This document shows, one piece after another, positions 23,643 to 34,737 of a stretch of DNA of 64,000 bases (within the stretch, counting starts at the first letter, position 1; the number at the start of each line of letters is the position of its first letter). The stretch is from Camellia lanceoleosa (lineage: Eukaryota > Streptophyta > Magnoliopsida > Ericales > Theaceae): positions 128,949,679 to 129,013,678 of the forward strand of contig CM045762.1 in the NCBI GenBank assembly GCA_025200525.1, written 5' to 3'. The position numbers and the translations under genes were made by a program. Under the pieces are notes generated by a model. It had not been told where the DNA came from, did no database searches, and saw only the letters and a list, made by a program, of their open reading frames with translations.

Positions 23643-25963
23643 TGTAACAACCCTCACTTTACTCTAGTCATGCTTGCATGTATTTACATGATCTTGTCTT
23701 GTTAAGTTGCATTTACAAACCTTGATTTGTTTCGCATAAGTGTTGCTTACATGCCTTGTTCCTTGCTTGGGGTGAGTTTAGCCGAGGTCATCTTAAGCCT
23801 AGGTTACACCTTTGAACTTCTTACACCTAGGACCATCTTGGAACCCCTTTGGTTGACCTCCACCCTCACCCTGACATGTTGGCCGAGATGTCATTATCTA
23901 GGCCGAGGTGTTCATCACCAAGGCCGAGATATGTGTTATCAAGGCCGAGATGTTATACCAAAGTGATCTTGTCCCTGGACTGGTACGATCTAGACCGATG
24001 TGTGGCACATCCAAGCCAAGGTGTGGCACAGCTAGGCCAAGTGTTGTCCTTCACAGCTGAGATCATTGAGACCTTACTTGCCGAAGCTTTGTCCTAGCCG
24101 AGATCATTACCCGCCGAAGTGCCCATGTCACCTTACTTGTTGCTTACACTTTGTCATGCTCTTGTCTTATCAATCCATCACCTTTTGAGGAGATCCAACC
24201 AGCTGTTGCCACGTGTCCCAGCAGAGGGTTAAGTCAGCTGGCAGAGTTAGAAACATATCATTTTGTGTCATATCTCTTGTATGGTAGAGAGAGAAGCTTT
24301 AGGAAGAGGAGAAGAAGTTGGAGAGAGAGAGAGAGCTAGATCCTAAGCTTGATCTTTAGAGTTTGAGCCATTTAATCCGTGTTTTGAGGTTAGAATCTTG
24401 ATTTACTCTTGTTATTCTTTATGTTGATCCGATTGCATTGCATGATCTAGCATGATTCATGAGCCATGCATTGATTTAAAGCTTGCTTTAGAAAGAGAAA
24501 ATGATGTTCTTGTGTTCTTGAGATAAAACCATGTTTTGATCCAAAAGTTTGTAACAAGTTCCATGTTTTGTGTTTGTTTCCATGAAATCTTCAAGTATGG
24601 GTACTCAGGTCCATGTTTTCAAACTCATCTCATGAAAACTCAGATTTCGAATAAAGAAGTTATGAATTTAGCATTCATGCTCTTCATGTTTTTCAAGAGG
24701 GAGACCCAGATTTTCCCAGACTTCATTTCCTTGAATGTGGTCGTCGGGAACACACCTCGGCTAAGAGGTGTGGGACCTCGGCCTAGACCTGGTTAGTACC
24801 CAGCATGTTTTCTCGAAATGAAAAGGCAGTGTTGTAACTCCCAGCATGTTTTGCTTGTTTGACTTGATTTTGAAAAAAATGCCGAGATCCTTTCCTGTCA
24901 TGTAAAGCTTGTTTTAAGGATGCATTTCATATCCATCTTTAAGCATCTCACCTTGTCTTATTGAAACGCATTCAATGGGATTTATTATGTGCTTGTAGGC
25001 CTTGGATCCTTGCTTGTAATTCCTACACCCGAAGAACTATGTGAGTGATATTTTTAATAAAGCTATGTTATAAAGTTTTGATAAAGCTTTGCTTCGTTTT
25101 GGAAAAGTATTTGATCAAGCATGAACGATTATCCCTAATTTTTGTATCAAGTATTATATTTGTTTTGATGACATTCTTGGAAAGTCCTTAGTGCCAAAGG
25201 ACTATAATGCAACTGCACCCTTGTTTTGAAAGTCCGTAGTGCCAGGGGACTATAATGCAACTGCACCCTTGTTTTGAAAGTCCTTAGTGCCAGGGGACTA
25301 TAATGCAACTGCACCTTTGTTTTTCCACTGATGGTTTTCCGCGTGGGTTTGTTTGTCCGGAATGTCATCCCTTGTATTATATTGATGCTAGTAAGCATCC
25401 CTTGAAGATTTGAAAAACTTGATACATGGACTTGGTTCATCCCTTGATTTTGTATAAGTTTTGCTATGTATTGTTTAGAAAAGAAATCTTGAATATCATT
25501 CATGCAAAACCTTTATTACTGGTATCATTCACTGAGTATCCAAGCTCACCCTCTATATATATATATATATATATGTAGGTGACGAGCAGGAAGGCGGTGA
25601 CGCCTAGATGATTGTTTGCAAGATGTTTTTGGATTCATGTTTTGTAGCATCTTGAAGATTATGCTTCTTGGCTTGTAGTTACTTCTCTTCTATATGTCGA
25701 CTTGAGAAGCCTTTTGATCAAGATGTATTTTGTACTTTATTTTATTGTATCCAAGTTGTAAACTATATTAAGATGTATGTCATTTCATTTGATCTATGCA
25801 TAACTCTTATGGATTAATTAGATTTAAATATATTGCTTCCGCACTTGTAAGCCCCATATGTATACTCTAATTGTGTGTGAATCTTTGTAAGTTGGCATTT
25901 GGTAATCTCGGATTACTGGCCATCACGGCACCATTCTACTAGGGGCGGAGTGGGGTTGTGACA
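23643..25963 (+). repeat. 3' LTR of the outer gypsy element
   Basis: 2321 bp, TGTAACAACCC to TTGTGACA, followed by the duplication ATGCA (25964-25968). It is longer than the 5' LTR because of a third 47-bp unit (25181-25322) and a longer TA run (about 25554-25574). Confidence 0.95.
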
Positions 25964-25968
25964 ATGCA

Positions 25969-28447
25969 TGTCCCAACAGTTGCATGTTGTTTCGAAACGA
26001 GGACGCCAATCTTGATAAATGTGTCATATGCAACAGTTCTAGATGGAAATCAAATGGTGATGGTGGTTCAAATGGTCCTAACAAAGATGGCAAATGAATA
26101 GCTGCAAAATAGATGAGGTATTTTCCTTTAAAGCCAAGGTTGCAGAGGTTGTTTATGTCATCCAAAATGGCCAAGTTAATGAGATGGCATGCAGAGGAAC
26201 AAACTGATGATGGCGTCTTTAGGTATCATGCTGATTCCCTTACATGGAAAGATTTTGACTATCGAAATATTGACTTTAGTAATGATTGTCGAAGTGTAAG
26301 GCTTGGCTTAGCATCTGATGGTTTTAACCCATTCAGGACGATGAACATCATTCATAGCACTTGGCCTGTTGTGCTCATTCCATATAACCTGCCACCATGG
26401 ATGTGCATGAAGCAACCATTTCTAATTTTATCTGTGCTTATTGACGGCCCGAAAGGACCTGGTGACAAGATTGATGTGTATATGCAACTGTTGATTAAGG
26501 AGTTGAAAGAATTATGGAATGAGGGTGTGTCAACATTTGATGCATCAACAAATCAAATGTTTCAAATACATGCAGCTTTACTGTGGACAATTAGTGATTT
26601 TCCTGCATATGCAAACTTGTCAGAATGGAGCACTAAAGGCGAATATGCATGTCCTTGTTGCAATAAGGAAACTACATCGTGTTGGTTGAAGCATAGTAGG
26701 AAACAATCATACTTGGGTCATCGCAGATTTTTACCAACTGGCCATAAATTCCTGAAGGATAAAGTATCATTTGATGGTAGTCGGGAAATCAGACTCAAAC
26801 CAAAATTGTTGTCTGGAACTGAGATGTTGCTACAATTAGAATCTGAGGGTATTTTAACCCAATACAAGAGGGATGACCTTAAGGAGAGGCATAGGAGACA
26901 GGTAGAGAAGGAGAAAGTTGGACATCGCACCCATAGCTGGAAGAAAAAGAGTATCTTTTATGAACTGCCATATTGGGAGCACAATCTAATAAGACACAAC
27001 CTCGATGTGATGCATATAGAGAAGAATGTTTGTGACAATATGTTGTGGCAATTTCTTTAGACAATTGTGTTCCAAAGTGAATCGTGCGACGGATTTGCAA
27101 TATATTCAAGATCGTATCACTGTAACACTTTGTCATCCAGAGAAAATATTTCCTCCAAGTTTTTTTGATATAATGGAGCACTTGCCTATACATCTAGCTA
27201 ATAAAGCCTTATTGGGTGGAGCGATTCAGTTTCAATGGATGTATCCAATTGAGAGGTATCTTCTTACTTTGAAGCAATACGTGCATAATAGAGCTCATCT
27301 TAAAGGATCAATTGCTAAAGGATATCTTATGGAAGAATGCATGAATTTTTGTGCACAATATCTCAATGATGTGGAAACCAAATCTAGTCGACCCGTGAGG
27401 AAGTATAGTGGTGCTGATAATCTGGGTCATGCTATTGGTGAAAACACAAGCTTTTATCTTGATAATACTTCTTGGATACAAGCTCATCGGTACATCTTAT
27501 TCAATACAAGCGTAGTTCAACCATTCATAAAGTAGGTTAAGTCACTCACTCAATATTTTATTATGTTTTATTGAATTTTCAACCAAATTTTTTCTATTAA
27601 TAAAATTTCAATCTACGCAGCAAACACCTTGAAGTACTTAAGCTCAAAAAGCCTCGTGTCGACAATCATCAGCTTCGGTGTGAACATTTTGAAACTTTTC
27701 ACATTTGGTTCAAGGAATATGCATGTATTTAACTCTATAGATTCTAGTTACTTAAGTCGAACTACATTTTAAATTTTACATTTTCGTTTTAAATAGGACC
27801 AAATTTTGCGAAGGACTACTGATGTCATATTTTTTGAAGAGATTATTCTATTGGCAAATGGTCCTCATAACCTGGCAAGGAGGTTCAACAGGTATATACT
27901 GAATGGGTTTCAGTATCGAGTAAAGGCCATGGATGATCGTCGAGCCACACAAAATTGTAGTGTAGCTTTGAAGGCAGATACCATAAGTTATGCTAGTCGG
28001 AAAGACAAGAATCCTCGTGTGGGGTCTGTGTACTATTATGGATAATTGACAGATATTGTTGAGATTCGATATTCTAATAAGAAGAAACATTTGTTGTTTA
28101 AGTGTGATTGGATTGACAACATTCACGGAAAGAAAGAAGATGTCTTCAATTTCACATTGGTGAACTTCAATCATTTGTTATACCGAGATGATCGAATTAC
28201 CAATGAACCTTTCATCTTGGCGTCCCAAGCAGAGCAAGTTTGGTATGTTGTAGACCCGTTACAACCAAACTGGCAAGTGGTGGTGAAGATGTCTCAAAGA
28301 GGTTTATTTGATATGAGTTCGACTGATCCAAAAATCGAGCCATACATGAGCCAACAATTTGAAGAAAATATAATGCTTCATGATGAAGAAGTTGGTTGGG
28401 TGAGGGAAGCCGCAGAAGGGGAAACAGTTGATGTTCAAATAGGCTGA
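25969..28447 (+). pseudogene. TNP2: CACTA transposase TNP2, C-terminal part
   Basis: Resumes TNP2 after the retrotransposon with a zinc-binding CVIC segment, then stops TGA 26095 and TAG 26110. The large Transposase_21 domain follows (MRYFPLKPRLQRLFMSSK from 26113; SLTWKDFDYR; FNPFRTMNI; MHIEKNVCDN at about 27010). After that the frame changes near 27050, and a stretch normally of roughly 100 residues before the DUF4218 part appears to be missing. DUF4218 (PPSFFDIMEHLPIHLA, WMYPIERYLLTLKQYV) runs to 27535. Introns follow at about 27536-27620 and before 27797. DUF4216 (YYYG, stop 28043, then TDIVEIRYSNKKKHLLFKCDW) ends at 28447. Confidence 0.88.
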
Positions 28448-28621
28448 TATTTAATCAACATCAGTAATTCAATAAAGGCCATGGTTGTAGTTAATCATCA
28501 GTTTCTTAATTTACTTTGTCTTTGTAATTGTATTAGTTCAATTAATGTGATATTATAGTTGATGACAAACCATTGTCTATGTTTCTAATGTCAATTAATG
28601 TTATATTGCTTGCAGATTATT

Positions 28622-29235
28622 ATGGGAAGGAAGAGGAAGCCTGATCATCCCCGGCGCATGATATCTGATGTGCTACATAACAGGACATCAGTAGCACCAC
28701 CATCAGAGGAGGCATCACATCGGCCACCATCGGAGGGGCCATTAGTGCCACCACCATCTGACCAGCCATCGCAGCGACCACTATTACTGGCACCACCATT
28801 AGAAGAGGCATTCCAGCGACCACCATCAGAGGGGCCATTAGTACCACCGCATCGACCACCATCAGTGGCACCACAGCAGCTACCATGTACTCAGCCTCTA
28901 TGCCTACCATTGGTGCATCCACCATCAGTGGCACCACAGCAGCTATCATCTCAACTAGAGTCATCAGGTTATGAGCCATCCGCAGGTATATAAATTTGCT
29001 TTGATTTGTATGAAAATTATTTAAACATACATTTATTTATTCTCATTATATATAACTTGTTTATTCTCATTGTATTTTGCAGACCCTTCGACTTCTTCAC
29101 AGCCCACCTCAGGTATAAGAATTCGATTTGTATTCACATTATTTAAATTTGCATTTGTTTATAATCATTGCATATTGTTTATTGTTATTGTATCTCGCAG
29201 GTCATGTTAGTTCTTCATCAACCTCGACTAGGCGT
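28622..29235 (+). pseudogene. CACTA TnpA-like gene, N-terminal exons
   Basis: The ATG at 28622 (MGRKRKPDHPRR, basic, nuclear-signal-like) lies six bases after an acceptor-like TTGCAG. A Pro/Ser-rich tail with repeated PPSEGPLVPP and PPSVAPQQL words follows. Splice sites: exon 28622-28985, intron 28986-29082, 30-bp exon 29083-29112, intron 29113-29200, exon from 29201. The phase is kept across both introns. At 29235 a solo LTR has inserted with duplication GGCGT, and the frame resumes at 33195 without shift. In En/Spm the second gene gives the end-binding protein. The N-terminal tail itself is not family-diagnostic. Confidence 0.72.
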
Positions 29236-32200
29236 TGTAGACACGCCCCGAGGGCTTTGCTTCTACAGTTCAGACTCAAATTGTCACGGTTCTGAATCTA
29301 ATCACGCAAAGTGCAATGCGAGACCGATAAATCACCAAAGAGTCCAAATCCGGCAAATCGTTTCAGAAAACTGATTTTTGTAAAGAAGTGCCAAACATGG
29401 ACTGCTTTGCCAGATACAGAGTCGCCACCTAAATATTTTATTTTGGGGGAATTTAGGAAACCCTGACTCGTGCCTAAGGCCACGTGTCCGTCATCACCAA
29501 AGTTGCCTTGGCTCGGGAACTTGGGTACGATTGGAGAAGGTCATTTATGAGCACCCCCACTTGCCCGATCCGAAGATCGGCCTGTACTAAGCATGATATT
29601 TTGTTTTGAAACATATGTGTTCTTATTTCGGTTAATTAGCTAAAATTACTATGTGATGCGCACAACACACAAGTATAGACTAGATCGCCTAATTTGGAAC
29701 AAAGCATCGCATATCCATTTATTTGGAAATTGTTTGAAGTTTTCTATTCGCAAGTAGGCTAAAACGCGGATTTCAATGAATTGTTCCAATTCAAGTAATC
29801 CAACCTTCACCCACGGGCATTCAGGCAGTTATATCACACAAGCAATTAGCTTCATGGCAAGCATACTGTCATGGCAAAAACTCACACTCATGCAAGATAC
29901 TAAAGCATAAACACTCATAGTGTACTCCGAGCCAAAACAAGAAACTAGTTAGAAATCATGCATGATCCTAGTTCATGTTAAAATGGCTAATGCATCGCAT
30001 GCAAAGTGCAACTAGAATAGGCTCGGCTAATCTAAAATGGCATATGAGATGCGACAATTCGATACATGTATTCAAATTGGAATTGAAATACAATGCAGTT
30101 AGTATGATGCGCCGAGGCCGGTGCATGCAACACAAATGAATGGATGCAAACATGCGAGCATAAGGATGCTAATTGAAACATGACCTAGAACTAACCACTG
30201 AAAACAGTTAAGTAAAAAGGAAAAAGACGTGGGGTTGGAAGACATTCACACACTCACGCACACTTATTACAAAATTCGCCCTCTCGACGGAGGGTCCGAA
30301 AGAATAATACAAATTTAACTAACTAATCAAGCTAATTAAATAGTTACAGACCACTTAACTAGTTAAGCAAATTAACTAAGCTAATAAAGCGGTAAAAACA
30401 GCCTTGGGAAGAGGGCCCAATGCATGCGTGCTTGGCCCCGTTCGGAAATCCACCACCATGCATAAGCTGCCTCTGTTTGCACTGTTTTATGCCTCTGAAG
30501 ACTGCACAAGTCCCAAAGTTGCTTCTGAAATACTCCCTGAGGGTTGTGGGAGACCACCGGCCAAGAGGAATGGTCACCGGCCATGGAAAAGTGGTCATCG
30601 ACCATCTATGATGCTCTCGGCCATCCATTGTTGGTCGATCGGCACTGAGAATGGTCGGTCGACCATCTCTTCCTGCAGAACCCTGTTTTGACAGCAGCAG
30701 AGGGCAGACAAAGCATGGCAATGCATTTTCAAGTAAATGTTTGCACAACCGCCCTCCCTATCATGTTTAAGACTCAGGGGAGTATGGTGCTCGACCTTCG
30801 GGCCACCGATCGCGCATTTCAATGCGTGATGGCCCAAGAGGCCAAGTGTGCAATTTCAATGTTAAATGAAATGCACCAAACAAACAAGGGACCCAACCTC
30901 TATCATGGTGATTCAAGAGGCAAGGCATGCATGCAAAATGCAACCTAAGCATGCGAGCTAAGTATGCAATATGAGCATGCAAACAAACATGCAAGCATGT
31001 GAGCATGCAACAATATTCAAACATGTAACAACATGTTGAGTGACCAAAAGAGAGAATGCATGCCAAATGCATTACAACCTAATCATGCAACAACATGTCA
31101 TGGATTGAGTACACAACGAGGCACAATTGAACTAGCATGCTACAACATGTAATTCACCAAATATGCAACAAGTATGTGACAGCATACAAGGCAAGCATGC
31201 AACAACATGCGGGGATGGACTTAAACCAATTTAGGCAGCTCTCAAATAGGCCCAAAACAGTGGCCAAAGTGCTAAAGGATAAGGGATAAAGTCACATACA
31301 AACATGCATGCAAACATGGTCCAAAACCTTAAGCACAAAAGAGGGACTTTTAAGCACACTTAAAAGGGACAAACATGGACAAATGGCATGCATTGTAAGC
31401 TCTGAGATCATGTTAGAAAAGGTGCCAAACCAATTAAACAAATCAAGCAAAGCATGCAACCAAGCCCAAAACTCAAGGCTAGCCAAGGGGCTCAAGCCAT
31501 GACTATGCCAACCAAGCCTCAAAGGGCCAAAGGGACTCAAAACAGTCCCAAGGCAGACCAAAACAAGGCCAAAGACACACCTAGATGGCATCTAAATGTC
31601 CTACACATGATGGCATACACAAGGGTCCTAACATGGAGCATAAGACATCAACCTTTTAAAGCACTAAAGGAGCATCAAATGCAAGCATACAAGCATGCCA
31701 TATGGACTGAAATGACATAACTAATGGTGACAAACCACTGAAATGATGCAAATAGAGCATGCTAGAGAATCCAATACTCAAAGCTTACAAGGGAGATTGC
31801 ATGGTAGCTATACAAAGCAAGTCATGGGTGACCCAAATAACCAAAATCAGACCTTAAGCACACCAAAACATGCCTAAAAGCTTCACAAAGCTAAGCCTAA
31901 ATCATGCTAGAAAGTCATGGTACATCATGATGCATGTTAAGGCAATTTCATGGCATTACAAGACAAGTATGCAAAGCATGCATGGTGTGTCTAAACCAAC
32001 TTAAAAAAGTGCTATAACATGGCAAAATAACCATAAATACCAACTAAGACATGGCCAACATGGACTTAATCAAGGTGCTTACACATGAGGCTAAAATGAC
32101 AAGTTTTGAAGACAACAAGGAGAGGGGATGGCCCTCTCCTTCTTAGGACCTCAAAATAAAATCCCCACCATTGAAATCCCTCTGGATTTCAGTGGTGAGG

Positions 32201-33189
32201 AGGCCAATACAAGGTGGTCCCGGAGCTCACCAAAAAAAGCACAAAAAGGAGGCCAAACAAGGCCTAAGAGGAGGTAAACAACCCCAAAACTCAAAACAAC
32301 CTTAAGCAAAGCTCAAAATCAAGTAAAATTAGAACTTTTACTAGCTATACACTAAGCTTAAAAATAGATGCAAGATAGGTCAAAACCTTGTGCAAAAATG
32401 GGGAATAAAGGGGTAAGGTTCTTACCCTTGAAGACCTTCTTCAAGAAGAGAGCTCCAGCACCTTTCTTAGGTCAAAACCAGCCCAAGAACTCCAAGAATA
32501 ACCCTTTGGCACCTCAGCAACCAAGGTACGGTATAACACTAGGTGCCTTAGTGCAAAACTAAGAACAAACACACCTTATACACTCACAAATCAAAAGGAG
32601 AGGGAGATATAGAGATAGGATAGATACAAGACTCCTAACCCTAAAACTAGACCTCTGGAACTTCTTGGAACCCCTCAAGAGGGAGGAGAAGCCCTCCCTT
32701 TATAAGAATTCCAATCTTACAAAGCTTACAAAACAAGCTAAGCAAGAGTGAAATCCCTCCATACACGTGTATGGAGGGGGTGCATTGTGGATGCCAGCTA
32801 TCACAGCTGGCATAAAATATCTGCCAAAAGCAGATGAACAGTGGTCGGCCAGCCAAAAATGACAAATTGACCAAAGAAATGGTCGACCGACCATAAAGAG
32901 TGCTGACCGGCCATCACCAATGGCCAGGAGCAACAAAACAAGGCCGATGGCCTCAAACCATGGCCGGTGAGGTGTAGGGATGGCTAACAAGCCTTCCTCT
33001 ACCCTCAGAAGTAAAACAACAAGTGTTTGGTGCAAAACCAAGCACAGAACAGTCAAGTTGAGAGTTCCTAAGGCAAGACATGTAGCCAAGACCTCCGAGA
33101 ACTCAAAACGAACACGAACATGGATGATCACCGAGTGTTCAAATGGTGACGTCCAAGTCTTGAGAACGGTCAAAAATGGGGTGTCTACA
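29236..33189 (-). mobile_element. Solo LTR, probably Tat/Ogre-type gypsy
   Basis: The 3954-bp block starts TGTAGACACGCCCC and ends GGGGTGTCTACA, so it has TG...CA termini and short inverted ends. The duplication GGCGT flanks it (29231-29235, 33190-33194). No primer site, gag or pol is present and no internal direct-repeat pair is seen, which fits an LTR left after recombination. A TATA-like CTTATAAAGGGAGGG on the minus strand at about 32694-32708 gives the orientation. Very long LTRs beginning TGTAGACACC are known from the Tat/Ogre lineage, so that placement is inference. Open frames inside it are chance. Confidence 0.85.
30900..31720. repeat. CATGC-rich stretch within the solo LTR
   Basis: More than a dozen CATGC words, many as CATGCAA or GCATGC, occur in about 800 bp, for example near 30925, 30950, 30977, 30990, 31003 and 31205. 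CATGCA is the core of the RY element bound by plant B3 proteins. It may also be simple compositional drift. Confidence 0.6.
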
Positions 33190-33194
33190 GGCGT

Positions 33195-34432
33195 AGTAGA
33201 GCATGTGCCAAGGGCATTAGCGAGTGGGGTACTGGTACAAAGATGGACATACAATTTGATGAAAATTACAGTCCAATAGGGGATAACGTGGCTAAGTTAA
33301 CTACTCAACTTGGCATTATTGTGCGGAATGGTAACATTGTTCCTCTTACTTTTCTTGACTGCAACAATGTGCCTAATGATATTGTTGATACTATTTGGAA
33401 GGATGTGAAGGTAAAAGTATATTTTTGTCCAAAAATTTGAATTCCAAAATTGTGTTATTATTATTTAAACTTTGAAATTGTGTTTTATAGGACAATTTGA
33501 ATATATGTCCAGAGGAGTACAAGCCAATCTACATGAAAAACTGCAACAGCATATGGAAGGATCACAAGAACAAGATTAAGGCTAAGTATTTCAAACCTAG
33601 AAGTTCTGATCCTAATCTGAAGGATGATATTCCTTTGCACATTGTGTCAAGCCAGTGGGAAGAACTTGTGGAGTATTGGCGTACTTCCGATGCTGAGGTA
33701 TACAAATAAGTTATATGTATGATATGTAAACATACAAATCATATTTATATACTTACATTTGTTGAACTTGTTATAGAAAATTGCAACTAGGAACGCTAAA
33801 AATCGACGAGCTCACAGCATAGCTCATACCACAGGGCGTACTACTTTCGCTCAAATATGGCATGAGGTTTACATTTTATTGTTTTATTTTTATATATAAA
33901 TAAACATTGTATATTTACAAATTATTTGGATTCTAATTTTCATATTTCTAAAAAAATGTAGATGACCAATAAAGGGGAGTCTACTGATAAGATGAATGTT
34001 TGGCTTATGACACATAGAGCAGATGACCCAGAGGTTATCCAGACCTTGGTAGTTTCCAAACACCTTTGATTGTATTTAAAGTTTATTTTTTATTTTTTGT
34101 GTGTCAACCATCTTAATTTGGCATATACTTGTATGTCTTATTCAATATAGGATGAGTTTAATCGTCAACTCTCTATGCTACCTGAGGATTGTCGGACTTT
34201 GGAGGCTAGGAATGCCATTTTCCATGAGTTGATAGGTCATGATGAACATGGATATTGTCGCACATATGGGCGAACTGTGCCTCGGAGAACGGTGTATAAA
34301 GATGGTGCTAGGCCATCACAGTCAACACCCCAGCCATCGACTATTGATCAGATCACGCAGCAGGTTCGTGCAGAGCTAAGGGATGAGTTGAGGGAGGAGC
34401 TACGAGCTAAGTTCTCCACACATTTACAGTAG
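33195..34432 (+). pseudogene. CACTA TnpA-like gene (Transposase_24-like), C-terminal exons
   Basis: Exons 33195-33410, 33491-33697, 33777-33866, 33962-34048 and 34151-34432 have GT/AG borders and keep phase. The protein shows wording of the plant Transposase_24 (En/Spm second gene) family: IIVRNGNIVPLTF, DIVDTIWKDVK, WKDHKNKIKAKYF, SQWEELVEYWRTSD, and after TNKGESTDKMNVWLMTH an acidic Arg/Glu coiled-coil-like tail. The TAG at 34430 directly follows CAG, and the frame stays open beyond it (MRAEMMAFVSQGA) to a GC-donor-like site (CAG/GCAAGT, about 34489). The TAG may therefore be a nonsense mutation of CAG. Apart from that and the solo LTR the gene looks well kept. Confidence 0.82.
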
Positions 34433-34737
34433 ATGAGAGCTGAGATGATGGCCTTTGTGTCACAGGGGGCGAGTGTGGATCCCAACAGGCAAGTTCGATA
34501 TAAATTAAATTGTTTGATAGTTCAATTTTCACGCAAAATTATGTATAAAATTTGAATATGATTAACACATTATGCATTGACTATCATAGGTTCCTGATGC
34601 ATTGAGTGGCCACCGAGCATTTAGGGAATCTGCAGAAGGTGAGAATCCATATACACCACCACCAAAAGATCAAGTATAAAATGTATCTTTGCATTCTAAG
34701 CTAAAATGTATCTTTGCATTCTTTACATTCTAAGTTA

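Larger units (their letters stand above)
7246..25963 (+). mobile_element. Ty3/gypsy LTR retrotransposon (outer), inserted in TNP2
   Basis: Two direct LTRs (7246-9503 and 23643-25963) begin TGTAACAACCC. The 3' copy ends GTGACA and the 5' copy GTGATA. The 5-bp duplication ATGCA flanks the whole (7241-7245, 25964-25968). A primer site for initiator tRNA-Met follows the 5' LTR and a purine tract precedes the 3' LTR. Gag, protease, RT, RNase H and integrase follow in gypsy order on the plus strand. The chromodomain-like C-terminus and primer type suggest a Tekay/Del chromovirus. Its own length is about 9.25 kb once the inner element is removed. All coding frames carry stops. Confidence 0.96.

Noticed and set aside
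28598..28993. Proline-rich frame as a stand-alone cell-wall protein gene
   Set aside because: It starts with a basic MGRKRKP segment without signal peptide and splices in phase into the TnpA-like exons.
30359..31072. Several open frames of 60-129 residues on both strands in the solo LTR
   Set aside because: They overlap one another on both strands, show no domain and lie inside an LTR.
29236..33189. Complete non-autonomous retrotransposon (TRIM or LARD) in place of a solo LTR
   Set aside because: No internal pair of direct repeats, primer site or purine tract could be found. Only single TG...CA ends with one target duplication are seen.
32700..33254. 184-residue minus-strand frame across the solo LTR right end
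   Set aside because: It crosses the LTR border into the TnpA-like gene and has no family wording. It is chance.
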